DNA of 64,000 nucleotides from Methanomassiliicoccaceae archaeon UBA472 (GTDB lineage Archaea; Thermoplasmatota; Thermoplasmata; Methanomassiliicoccales; UBA472), in contig DAML01000011.1 of the NCBI GenBank assembly GCA_002497075.1, positions 61,696 through 125,695 of the forward strand, in the 5' to 3' direction. Under the pieces are notes generated by a model. That model saw nothing but the letters and a program-made list of their open reading frames with translations, was not told the origin of the DNA and did no database searches. The translations under genes and the position numbers were made by a program. Positions 9,964-17,801 of the stretch are shown piece after piece (position 1 is the stretch's first letter; each line of letters opens with the position of its first letter).

Positions 9964-11163
9964 ATGAATGATAATTGTCTCGCCGCCGTTAAGATAAATC
10001 AGGACCTGTGCAGCCGCTGCAAGGTGTGCTACTCCCTCTGTCCGTTCGATTCCATAAGCGAGAAGGAGGACGGGCGCATCGAGATCGACATCCAGAAGTG
10101 CCAGGTCTGCGGCATATGCTACAGCGCCTGCCCGGCCTCGGCCATCGAGATGGCGTATTACGATTACGACGGGCTTCTGGAGTACGTGCGCACGGCCAGC
10201 CCTTCCGCCAAGACCTTGGTGATGATGTGCCGCGGCAACTCGCCGAGCAGCGGCGAGGTGCAGGACATCCTGGCCGATCACGGATTGGACACCAAGGATT
10301 ACATTCCCCTGCGCATACCTTGCGCCGGACGCGTTCCGACGGACTTCATCTTCAGGGCGCTCTCGTCCGGGATCGGGAACATCGTCTCCATACAGTGCCA
10401 GGACGGCTTTTGCCGGATGAAGGAAGGCACCCGCATAGAGACCAGGCGACTTATTCTGGGTCAGGCGGTCATCAAGCAGTTCGGATATCCCGAGGATTCC
10501 CTGCGAGTCGTCAAGTACTCCAGAAAGGCCGTCTGGATCAACCACGACTGCGTGGGATGCGACAAGTGCGTTTTCGTCTGTCCATACGGAGCGATAAGCG
10601 CCGATGCGATATCCTCGCCCCGGGTGGACCAGGACAAGTGCGTAGGCTGCGGAGCGTGCCAGTTGGTCTGCCCGCACAATGCCATTCAAGTTAAAGGCTA
10701 CGAGTTCTACTCCGTGCTCCGCTCCTACGAGGAGGCGGCCGCCCGCATGCGCCAGAGGGACAAGCGGCCGTCGATACTGGTGTTCAGCTGCCAGTGGTCG
10801 GAGTTCTCCGCGCTGGACGATCCGGAGAAGATGCTGCGCGGAAGGAACGCCATGCTACTGGAGGTCCCCTGCTTCAAGGGATTGGACCCGGTGCATGTGA
10901 TAAACGCCCTGCAGAAAGGCTTCGACGGCGTCATGGCCGTCGTTTGCGCTGCAGAGGATTGCAAGCTGAAGAACGGCCGGGACAACGCTGAACGGCAGTT
11001 AGATGTCCTGCAGGGCGCGCTCAAGAAGCTGGGCCTTTGGGACCGTTTCGAGATGCACGAGCTGTCGCCGAGGTGCGCAGGAGATTTCAACGGGATATTC
11101 GAGACGTTCTGCGAACGGATCTCGAACATGCCTTCCACCGAACGCCAGAGGAGCGTGGACTGA
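9964..11163 (+). CDS. Duplicated ferredoxin-MvhD protein of a [NiFe] hydrogenase complex
   Basis: This 399-residue electron-transfer protein is built of two copies of a ferredoxin plus MvhD unit. Residue numbers here count from the TTG one codon upstream. Unit 1 has C17/20/23/27 and C47/50/53/57 (two [4Fe-4S]), then an MvhD-like module with C90, C121, C146, C151. Unit 2 has C197/200/203/207 and C227/230/233/237, then C277, C304, C329, C334. The last three cysteine spacings of the two MvhD modules are identical (25 and 5), so the duplication is clear. MvhD normally binds [2Fe-2S] and hands electrons from Mvh hydrogenase to HdrA. Here no Hdr gene follows; nfnA and nfnB do. The ATG at 9964 has GGTGAT upstream. 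It is the first gene of the operon and abuts nfnA directly. Confidence 0.82.
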   Translation: MNDNCLAAVKINQDLCSRCKVCYSLCPFDSISEKEDGRIEIDIQKCQVCGICYSACPASAIEMAYYDYDGLLEYVRTASPSAKTLVMMCRGNSPSSGEVQDILADHGLDTKDYIPLRIPCAGRVPTDFIFRALSSGIGNIVSIQCQDGFCRMKEGTRIETRRLILGQAVIKQFGYPEDSLRVVKYSRKAVWINHDCVGCDKCVFVCPYGAISADAISSPRVDQDKCVGCGACQLVCPHNAIQVKGYEFYSVLRSYEEAAARMRQRDKRPSILVFSCQWSEFSALDDPEKMLRGRNAMLLEVPCFKGLDPVHVINALQKGFDGVMAVVCAAEDCKLKNGRDNAERQLDVLQGALKKLGLWDRFEMHELSPRCAGDFNGIFETFCERISNMPSTERQRSVD

Positions 11164-12009
11164 ATGTACCGCATCGTTTCCAAGGAAAAGTTGGCGCACA
11201 AGCACACCCTGTTCACCGTGGACGCTCCCGAGATCGCGGCGAAGGCCCAGGCCGGGCAGTTCCTTATCGTCATCCCTAAGGAAGGAGGGGAGAGGGTTCC
11301 GCTCAGCATCTGCGCCTTCGATCGCCAGGAAGGGACCGTCTCCTTCGCCTTCCACGAGGTCGGCAAGAGCACCAAAGAGCTAGGGACCTTCAACGCCGGT
11401 GACGAGCTGTTCAACGTCACTGGGCCGCTGGGAAATCCTTCGGAGATCAAGAGGTACGGCAAGGTGCTGTGCGTCGGCGGCAGCATCATGATCGCCCCGG
11501 CCCTGCTTCAGGCCAAGGCGCTCAAGGAAGCCGGTAACGAGGTCATAACCGTCCTCGCCTGCCGCAGCGAGGAGTTCCTGTTCAAGAAGGCGGAGGCAGA
11601 AAGGTACAGCGATCGAGTGTACGTGGCCTCGGACGACGGGACGATAGGAGAAAAGGGACTGGACTTCCTGAAGGAAGTTCTTTCCAGGGAAAAGTTCGAC
11701 CGCTGCACCGTCATCGGCCCGGTGGTCATGATGAAGAAGGTCAGCGAGATGACCAGACCGTTCGGGATACCGACCATCGTCTCCCTGACGCCGATCATGA
11801 TAGATGGCATGGGAATGTGCGGGGTATGCCGCGTCACGGTCGGAGACAAGATGCTCTTCGGTTGCGTGGACGGCCCGGAGTTCGACGGACACAAGACCAA
11901 CTTTGACGAACTGATACAGCGGCAGCGCAGCATGCTGCCCGAGGAACGTTTAAGCTCGCTGCTCTGGGAGCACGAGCATGAGGGGGGGTGCCGCTGTGGA
12001 AGGAAGTGA
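11164..12009 (+). CDS. nfnA: NfnA-like FAD/[2Fe-2S] subunit (ferredoxin:NADP oxidoreductase alpha)
   Basis: This is a 281-residue PyrK-like protein. The flavin motif is RVPLSI (44-49) and the nucleotide loop is VLCVGGSIMIAPAL (101-114). The C-terminal cluster motif is DGMGMCGVC at 214-222, with Cys234 in FGCVDGPEFDGH. That tail is diagnostic for NfnA/SudB: three cysteines, and in characterised enzymes an aspartate as fourth ligand (Asp214 is the candidate). With NfnB it would form the flavin-based electron-bifurcating NADH-dependent reduced ferredoxin:NADP+ oxidoreductase. It starts one base after the preceding stop and overlaps nfnB. The extra C-terminal GGCRCGRK could bind metal or be a tail only. 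Confidence 0.88.
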   Translation: MYRIVSKEKLAHKHTLFTVDAPEIAAKAQAGQFLIVIPKEGGERVPLSICAFDRQEGTVSFAFHEVGKSTKELGTFNAGDELFNVTGPLGNPSEIKRYGKVLCVGGSIMIAPALLQAKALKEAGNEVITVLACRSEEFLFKKAEAERYSDRVYVASDDGTIGEKGLDFLKEVLSREKFDRCTVIGPVVMMKKVSEMTRPFGIPTIVSLTPIMIDGMGMCGVCRVTVGDKMLFGCVDGPEFDGHKTNFDELIQRQRSMLPEERLSSLLWEHEHEGGCRCGRK

Positions 12010-13429
12010 GCCCCGGCGCAGGCGCAACGACAAGGCTTTGGACGAGGACGTCCCGATGCCCCGTCAGGAGTCCGAGGACCGCGTCAAGAACTTCGAGGAG
12101 GTCGCTCTGGGATACACGGAAGAGATGGCCTTGGCCGAGGCGGCCCGCTGCCTCAAATGCAAGAACCCCCAATGCCAGAAAGGCTGTCCGGTGGAAGTGC
12201 CGATCCCCCAGTTCATCGACATGATCAACCAGGGGAGGTACGACGAGGGCATAGCGATAATAAAATCCAAGAACGCCCTGCCGGCCGTGTGCGGCCGGGT
12301 GTGCCCGCAGGAGCAGCAGTGCCAGAAGAACTGCATCCGCGGCAAGAAGGGCGACCCGGTCAACATCGGCCGCCTGGAGAGGTTCCTTGCGGACTGGGAG
12401 AGGGAGCATGGCATGAAGGCGCCGGAGCGACCTAAGCCGACCGGAAAGAAGGTGGCGATAGTCGGCGCCGGCCCTTCCGGACTGACAGCCGCATCCGACC
12501 TGGCGAAGCTAGGTCATTCGGTAACGCTCTTCGAGGCGCTGCACGTGGCCGGCGGGGTGCTGATGTACGGCATTCCCGAGTTCCGTCTGCCGAAGGCGAT
12601 CGTGCAGAAGGAGGTGGAGTACGTCCAGAGCCTGGGCGTGGAGCTCCGTCTCGGAAATTTGATCGGCCGCATTCACACGATACCTGAGCTCATGGCGCAA
12701 GGTTACGACGCCGTTTACATCGGGAGCGGGGCCGGGCTTCCCCAGTGGACCAACTGTCCCGGGGAGAGCCTGGGCGGCATCTACTCCGCCAACGAGTTCC
12801 TCATCCGGGTCAACCTGATGAAGGCTTATGACTTCCCTAGGTCCGATACTCCGATCCGGATCGGCAAGCACGTCGTGGTGATCGGGGGAGGGAACGTGGC
12901 CATGGACTGCGCCCGCATATCCATGAGGCTGGGCGCCAAGGTCTGTCTTAACTATCGCCGCTCAAGGAACGAATTGCCAGCCAGGCGCGAGGAGATCGAG
13001 AACGCCGAGGAGGAGGGGCTGATTTGCAAATTCCTCAACGCCCCGGTGGAGTTCTTCGGCGACGATAAGGGATGGGTGAAGACCATGCGCTGCACGAGCA
13101 TGGAGCTCGGCGAGCCGGACGACAAGGGCCGTTGCAGCGTAACGCCGATCGCTTGCTCGGACTTCGACGTGGATACGGACACTGTTATCGTAGCGATAGG
13201 CCAGACGCCCAATCCGATCATTCAGCGCACCACGGAGGGTCTGAAGACCAACCCGCGCAACGGTACCATCATAGTGGACGAGGACGGACGGACCAACTTG
13301 GACGGGGTGTTCGCCGGCGGCGATGTCGCCACAGGCGCGGCGACCGTCATAAGCGCCATGGGCGCCGGAAAACGGGCGGCTAGGGCAATGCACGAATACC
13401 TCATGAACGGAAAGAAGGGGGACCGCTAA
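11978..13429 (+). CDS. nfnB: NfnB-like NADPH/FAD/[4Fe-4S] subunit (GltD homolog)
   Basis: This is a 483-residue oxidoreductase. The N-terminal Fer4_20 domain has C58/61/66/70 and C105/109/115/119 for two [4Fe-4S] clusters. The FAD loop is VAIVGAGPSGLTAA (about 159-172) and the NADPH loop VVVIGGGNVAMD (about 305-316). The end AGGDVATGAATVISAMGAG is the second FAD contact of GltD-like proteins. Because it sits directly after nfnA, the bifurcating transhydrogenase NfnAB is a better call than the glutamate synthase small subunit; no gltB is here. The ATG at 11978 overlaps nfnA by 32 bp. A GTG at 11996, preceded by a GGGGGGTG ribosome-binding site, is an equally good start. Its stop overlaps the next ATG as TAATG. 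Confidence 0.88.
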   Translation: MRGGAAVEGSEPRRRRNDKALDEDVPMPRQESEDRVKNFEEVALGYTEEMALAEAARCLKCKNPQCQKGCPVEVPIPQFIDMINQGRYDEGIAIIKSKNALPAVCGRVCPQEQQCQKNCIRGKKGDPVNIGRLERFLADWEREHGMKAPERPKPTGKKVAIVGAGPSGLTAASDLAKLGHSVTLFEALHVAGGVLMYGIPEFRLPKAIVQKEVEYVQSLGVELRLGNLIGRIHTIPELMAQGYDAVYIGSGAGLPQWTNCPGESLGGIYSANEFLIRVNLMKAYDFPRSDTPIRIGKHVVVIGGGNVAMDCARISMRLGAKVCLNYRRSRNELPARREEIENAEEEGLICKFLNAPVEFFGDDKGWVKTMRCTSMELGEPDDKGRCSVTPIACSDFDVDTDTVIVAIGQTPNPIIQRTTEGLKTNPRNGTIIVDEDGRTNLDGVFAGGDVATGAATVISAMGAGKRAARAMHEYLMNGKKGDR

Positions 13430-14403
13430 TGAACAAGCTGAAAGTGGCGTTCTACTGGGCGGCCAGCTGCGGCGGCTGCGAGATCGCGGTCCTGGACATA
13501 AACGAACGGATACTGGAACTGGTCCAGCACGTGGACATCGTGTTCTGGCCGGTGGCCATGGACATCAAGTACAAGGACGTCGAGGCGTTCCCGGACGGTT
13601 ACATGGACGTGACGTTCTTCAACGGGTCCGTGCGCAACTCGGAGCAGGAGCACATGGCCAAGCTATTGCGGGCCAAGAGCAAGATGCTGGTGGCGTTCGG
13701 AGCATGCGCCTACGAGGGCTCCGTGCCCGGTCTGGCGAACTTGCACGATTCCAAGGAGATATTGAACCACGTATACATGGAGCTGGGCGACGGCAGGACC
13801 AATGGCTCTTTCATTCCGAAGCCGGAATCCAAGGTGAAGGAAGGCACTCTCCACATACCGGTGTTCTACGACACCGTTAAAACACTGGACCAGACCGTGG
13901 ACGTTGATTATTATCTGCCCGGTTGCCCGCCGCCGGTGGACCTGATCAACAAAGCACTTGACGCCATCCTGTCCGGCGATCTTCCTCCAAAGGGTTCGGT
14001 GCTGGCACCCCTGCCGGCCGTCTGCGCTGAGTGCCCCCGGAAACGTACGAACAAGAAGATCACCGCCATTCACCGCGTTTACGATATAATTCCCGATCCG
14101 GAAAGGTGTCTCATGGAACAGGGGATAATCTGCATGGGGATGGCGACCCGCGGCGGATGCGGCGCGCAATGCCTCAAGGTGGACATGCCCTGCACCGGCT
14201 GCGGCGGCGCCCTGCCTAACCAGTCCGACATCGGCACGGGCATGATGACCGCCCTTGCCTCCATATTGAACCTGGACAAGGAACCTGGCACATATACAGA
14301 GGAAGAAGTGATGGACCTAATATCGCAGATCAAGGACCCGGCCGGGATATTCTATATGTACAGCCTGCCCGCGTCCATACTCAGAAGGAAGGTGATGAAA
14401 TGA
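13429..14403 (+). CDS. mvhG: [NiFe] hydrogenase small subunit, group 3 (MvhG/HydD-like)
   Basis: This is a 324-residue cytoplasmic subunit without a Tat signal. The proximal cluster ligands are C14 and C17 in SCGGCE, C93 in FGACA and C166 in PGCPPP. The C-terminal part carries more cysteines (199, 202, 227, 235, 244, 248, 255, 258) for the medial and distal [4Fe-4S] clusters. The absence of a twin-arginine leader and the pattern place it in group 3 (soluble, cofactor-coupled). It passes electrons from the Ni-Fe site to the duplicated ferredoxin-MvhD protein or to NfnB. It overlaps nfnB (TAATG) and the large-subunit gene (ATGA), so the stoichiometry is likely coupled. Confidence 0.9.
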   Translation: MNKLKVAFYWAASCGGCEIAVLDINERILELVQHVDIVFWPVAMDIKYKDVEAFPDGYMDVTFFNGSVRNSEQEHMAKLLRAKSKMLVAFGACAYEGSVPGLANLHDSKEILNHVYMELGDGRTNGSFIPKPESKVKEGTLHIPVFYDTVKTLDQTVDVDYYLPGCPPPVDLINKALDAILSGDLPPKGSVLAPLPAVCAECPRKRTNKKITAIHRVYDIIPDPERCLMEQGIICMGMATRGGCGAQCLKVDMPCTGCGGALPNQSDIGTGMMTALASILNLDKEPGTYTEEEVMDLISQIKDPAGIFYMYSLPASILRRKVMK

Positions 14404-15854
14404 AGAAGGAGATCACCATCGATCCCATTACCCGCCTGGAGGGGCACGGCAGCGTCTCGATCTTCCTTGATGACAAGGGAGAGGTGGAGAACGCTTACCT
14501 GAAGATACCTGAGCTAAGGGGGTTCGAGTCCTTCTGCGTCGGCCGCCCGGCGGAGCTGATGCCCTTGCTGACGACGCGCATATGCGGCGTTTGTCCGGTG
14601 GCGCATCATTACGCTTCCGTTAAGGCGTTGGACATGGCGTTCCATGTGGAACCGCCGTCGGCAGCCAAGAAGCTGCGCGAGCTGCAGTACATGGGCTACA
14701 TCTGCTACGACCACATCCTGCACTTCTATTACCTCGGAGGGCCTGATTTCATAGTAGGTCCGGACGCCCCGCCGGAGAAGAGGAACATTCTGGGCGTCAT
14801 AGAGAAGGCCGGCCTGGACGTGGCGAAGGAAGTGATTAAGCACCGGGCCTATGGACAAAAGATAACGGAGATCATCGGCGGAAAGGCCACCCATCCCGTG
14901 AGCGGTCTTCCCGGCGGGATCAGCAAGCCGCTGAGCGAAGAGTCGCGAAAGGCGATACTGGAGATGTCCCGGTCGCTCGTGGGCTTCGCTCAGTTCTCAT
15001 TGAAGGCGTTCCATGACATAGTCCTGGGGAACCCGGCGTACGTCGAGCTGATCAAGAGCGAGATGTACACGCAGCGGACGTACTACATGGGCATGGTCGA
15101 TCCGAACAACAAGGTCAACTTCTACGACGGGAAGGTCCGTGTCGTGGACCCCTCCGGCAAGGAGTTCGCCAAGTTCGACGCGCAGGACTACCAGGAGCAC
15201 ATCGAGGAACGTTCGGAAGAGTGGACGTACTCCAAGCTGCCGTTCCTGCGCAAGATCGGCTGGAAAGGGTTCGTGGACGGACCGGAGAACGGGGCGTATC
15301 GTGTGGGTCCGTTGGGCAGGCTGAACGCCGCGGAGGGCATGACCACCCCGCTGGCGAACCAGGAGTACAACGTGATGTTCTCCCTGCTCGGAAAACCTGT
15401 GCACGGAACGCTGGTCTTCCACTGGGCCCGGCTCATCGAGCTGCTGTACGCTGCCGAGCGAGCCGTGGAGCTGGCCTCCGATCCGGAGATCACCTCCACG
15501 GACGTCCGGAACAAGCCCGGAACGCCGGGCGAGGGCATCGGCATCGTCGAGGCCGCCCGCGGAACTCTCATCCATCACTATCACCTTGATGAGGACGCGT
15601 TGATGAAGAACGTCAACATGATAGTCGCTACGACCAACAACTATCCGTCCATCTGCATGAGCGTGCGCGACGCCGCCAAAGGCCTGATACACAACGGCAA
15701 AGTTGACGAGAGGATGCTCAACAAGGTGGAGATGGCCTTCCGGGCGTACGACCCGTGCTTCGGCTGCGCCACGCACTTCGCCGTCGGGCAGATGCCTCTG
15801 GACGTCAAGGTGTACGACCGTAATAAGGAGCTTATGTGCCATCTGAGCCGGTGA
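14400..15854 (+). CDS. mvhA: [NiFe] hydrogenase large subunit, group 3 (MvhA/HydA-like)
   Basis: This is the 484-residue catalytic subunit. Motif L1 is RICGVCPVAHH with Cys62 and Cys65. Motif L2 is DPCFGCATH with Cys453 and Cys456; these four cysteines hold the Ni-Fe centre. After His459 there is a 25-residue tail, which the maturation protease encoded next door should remove. Group 3c (Mvh-type) is favoured by the MvhD modules in the operon, though the NADP-linked group 3b cannot be excluded without a tree. GGTGAT lies 4 nt before the ATG, a perfect ribosome-binding site. It probably oxidises or makes H2 reversibly in the cytoplasm. Confidence 0.92.
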   Translation: MKKEITIDPITRLEGHGSVSIFLDDKGEVENAYLKIPELRGFESFCVGRPAELMPLLTTRICGVCPVAHHYASVKALDMAFHVEPPSAAKKLRELQYMGYICYDHILHFYYLGGPDFIVGPDAPPEKRNILGVIEKAGLDVAKEVIKHRAYGQKITEIIGGKATHPVSGLPGGISKPLSEESRKAILEMSRSLVGFAQFSLKAFHDIVLGNPAYVELIKSEMYTQRTYYMGMVDPNNKVNFYDGKVRVVDPSGKEFAKFDAQDYQEHIEERSEEWTYSKLPFLRKIGWKGFVDGPENGAYRVGPLGRLNAAEGMTTPLANQEYNVMFSLLGKPVHGTLVFHWARLIELLYAAERAVELASDPEITSTDVRNKPGTPGEGIGIVEAARGTLIHHYHLDEDALMKNVNMIVATTNNYPSICMSVRDAAKGLIHNGKVDERMLNKVEMAFRAYDPCFGCATHFAVGQMPLDVKVYDRNKELMCHLSR

Positions 15855-15903
15855 TCTTTCGAACGGACCTTTCCCTTTCCTGTCCAAGGGAGGAAGGAAG
15901 CGC

Positions 15904-16398
15904 TTGAAGGAGCACGAGCGGACGTTGGAGCAGGAGCTGTCGGCCTGGCTATTCGACGCCAAGAAGGTCGTGGTGGCGGGGGTAGGAAACCCTATACGCC
16001 AGGACGATCACGTTGGCGTCAGGGTGGTCCAGGACCTGGCGGGAAGGGTCTCCGATAACGTTCACCTGATCGAGTGCGAGACGGTGCCGGAGAGCTTCGT
16101 CGACGAGATAATCGATGTCGTGCCAACCCATGTTCTGCTCGTGGACGCCGCCCTGCTCGGATTGCCGCCAGGGACCGCCCACCTCTACGAGGTGGAGGAG
16201 GTGGTTAACTCCACCAGCATTTCAACGCATACCCTTCCGTTGCGGGTGTTCTGCGAGTACGTTTTCACTTTGACGGGCGCCAAGATCGCCCTGCTGCTCA
16301 TCGAGCCGCTGGAGACAGATTTCGGGGAAGGACTGTCGTCCGAGCTCCAAACAGCAGTGGAGAGGGTGTCGAGGGTGCTCGAAGAACTTCTGCCTTGA
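15904..16398 (+). CDS. Hydrogenase maturation endopeptidase (HycI/HyaD family)
   Basis: This 164-residue peptidase cuts the C-terminal tail from the large subunit after nickel insertion. The motif GVGNPIRQDDHVGVRVV (about 27-43) is the family's GxGNxxxxDDGxG signature with the acidic residues that bind nickel; the second glycine position is His here. A further family acid is in LLVDAAL. The start is a TTG at 15904, decided by a strong purine-rich ribosome-binding site (GGGAGGAAGG) just upstream. It closes the hydrogenase operon, 49 bp behind the large subunit. Confidence 0.87.
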   Translation: MKEHERTLEQELSAWLFDAKKVVVAGVGNPIRQDDHVGVRVVQDLAGRVSDNVHLIECETVPESFVDEIIDVVPTHVLLVDAALLGLPPGTAHLYEVEEVVNSTSISTHTLPLRVFCEYVFTLTGAKIALLLIEPLETDFGEGLSSELQTAVERVSRVLEELLP

Positions 16399-16470
16399 AC
16401 GGACCCACCGATGGACCACGACCTGCACAAGAGGAAGTGCGCAGGACGCCCAGCCGCGGATCCTAGGTAA

Positions 16471-16503
16471 ATTTAAATATCCGCGATTAGAACTTTTATA
16501 CCA
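16471..16503 (+). promoter_or_regulatory. TATA box giving a probably leaderless transcript
   Basis: ATTTAAATAT at 16471-16480 lies about 25-30 bp before the ATG at 16503. With archaeal spacing, transcription would begin at or within a few bases of the start codon. Confidence 0.5.
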
Positions 16504-16832
16504 TGGTCGAAGTAGGAACCATCGTTGGCTTCCTTGTCGCCTGGTTGGTCTCAACCATAGTGATATATTTTATCACTAAATTTTTTGGGGAGACGGAAGG
16601 TTTCGGCAAAGCCCTGATAGCCGCTTTGATCGGTACGGTCATTTACATTTTGGCATATTTCCTGCTAGGAAGCGGTCTGCTAGCAGCCGTCGCGGCAGGG
16701 ATCGTTTGGCTACTGGTCCTGAGGAGCACGTACGAGATCGGGTGGGGAAAGGCATTGATCATCGCCATCATCATCTGGATAGTGGCGCTCGTGATCGGTA
16801 TCTTCCTACCTACCCTACCAGGACCATTCTGA
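16503..16832 (+). CDS. Small multi-pass membrane protein, function unknown
   Basis: This is a 109-residue protein that is almost wholly hydrophobic, with about four transmembrane helices (roughly 5-25, 36-55, 57-73, 80-102). Small-residue patterns such as AALIGTVIYILAY suggest tight helix packing. There are no charged active-site motifs or cysteines. It has its own promoter immediately behind the hydrogenase operon and does not appear co-transcribed. A short helix bundle of this kind could be a channel or scaffold, but the sequence does not say which. Confidence 0.65.
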   Translation: MVEVGTIVGFLVAWLVSTIVIYFITKFFGETEGFGKALIAALIGTVIYILAYFLLGSGLLAAVAAGIVWLLVLRSTYEIGWGKALIIAIIIWIVALVIGIFLPTLPGPF

Positions 16833-17138
16833 ACCAGAGGCTGTTCCGAAAGGGGCTGGTAACGGCCTCTAAACCATTTTTCAAATTATCCAAGGGTGAG
16901 CCAGTATCAAATGGTATGGTATTCGATTGCGCATACCTGAGATGGTCCTCCCATCGTCGAATTGTAGAACAAATAGGCCCAAAAAGGTCACATGTCTCTG
17001 GGACCATGTGACCGCCCTTAAATTTCCTGATCTAGGGTGGGTCGAGAATGATCATCGGAACAGCTGAAATGCTGAAAAGATATTGTATTAAAACCGGAGA
17101 TTAAAGGGTTTGATCAGCGGTCGGAGACCAACTGGAAC
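16833..17138. other. 306 bp intergenic region with a perfect hairpin
   Basis: No gene is seen. GGTCACATG (16986-16994) and CATGTGACC (17005-17013) form a 9-bp perfect inverted repeat with a 10-nt spacer. It could be a bidirectional terminator between the two converging transcripts (membrane protein and ferredoxin) or a protein-binding site. The T-rich flank expected of a terminator is weak on the plus side. Confidence 0.45.
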
Positions 17139-17306
17139 TTACTTGGACAAGCAGTCGTTGGGGCACTCGTCGATGCAGGTGCCACAGTCAGTGCACTTAC
17201 TGGCGTCGACGACGGCGACGTCGTCAACGGTAATAGCCCCGTTAGGGCAGGCATCCTCGCAAAGTCCGCAACCAACACACTCATCAGCATTTACCTTTAC
17301 AGCCAT
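17139..17306 (-). CDS. 2[4Fe-4S] ferredoxin
   Basis: This is a 55-residue ferredoxin of clostridial type. C-x2-C-x2-C-x3-C-P appears twice: [12 protein letters not shown] and [12 protein letters not shown]. The longer frame upstream adds a basic leader without homology. The ATG at 17306 is preferred because AGGTG lies 7 nt upstream. It is a small low-potential electron carrier and a plausible partner for the hydrogenase/Nfn complex and the Isf protein in this window. It is convergent with the membrane protein gene and downstream of the UspA gene on the same strand. Confidence 0.93.
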   Translation of the reverse strand: MAVKVNADECVGCGLCEDACPNGAITVDDVAVVDASKCTDCGTCIDECPNDCLSK

Positions 17307-17375
17307 TGTAAAGCACCTATGGGAGGGTGGAAGAAAAGTGACGGTATTTATTCTTTTTCTAATCTGGATTGCCAA

Positions 17376-17801
17376 TCACCTAACGATGAGCACGGAGGTG
17401 TTGGCGCGCTTGGAAAGGGACGATGAAACGCTGCCGATCAAAGCGCCTTTCGTGGCCCCCATTCCCCTGCTTCCTGTGACTATCAGGTCCGGTCTGAAGG
17501 TCTCGGCGAACTCCAGTATCTTGGTCACCGGCGGACCGTGCAGCAAGTGCGATTCGGCGGTGACCCCTTCGGAAGTGAGTATCTCCAGGGAATCCTGCAG
17601 GATCTTCTTCGCTCGGACCTCCATCTCCTCGGTGTCGGCCTCGGCCATCAGGGAAGCGAACTCCCGGACCTCGACCACGCAGACCACGGCGATCTCGTAG
17701 CAGGGCGCGGATAACGCCAGCAGTGCCGCCTTTCGCAACGCCTTCTCTCCGTGAACCGAGCCGTCCACCGCCACCAGCAATCTCAGTTCCTTTTCGTCCA
17801 T
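17376..17801 (-). CDS. Universal stress protein (UspA family)
   Basis: This is a 141-residue single UspA domain. LLVAVDGSVHGEKAL forms the first strand and nucleotide-binding acid. The ATP loop is VTGSRGMGATKGALIGSVSS, matching G-2x-G-9x-G-S. The 518-residue frame that contains it runs through the antiporter gene in another phase and is not one protein; the ATG at 17801 is the true start. It overlaps the end of the antiporter gene by 19 bp, so the UspA domain may regulate or report on the transporter, as with many antiporter-Usp pairs. Confidence 0.85.
   Translation of the reverse strand: MDEKELRLLVAVDGSVHGEKALRKAALLALSAPCYEIAVVCVVEVREFASLMAEADTEEMEVRAKKILQDSLEILTSEGVTAESHLLHGPPVTKILEFAETFRPDLIVTGSRGMGATKGALIGSVSSSLSKRANTSVLIVR

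Noticed and set aside
11978..13429. Glutamate synthase small subunit (GltD)
   Set aside because: The fold matches GltD, but it directly follows nfnA and no gltB is present, so NfnB is the better assignment.
14997..15962. 321-residue minus-strand ORF across the hydrogenase large-subunit gene
   Set aside because: Shadow of mvhA; no domain signature.
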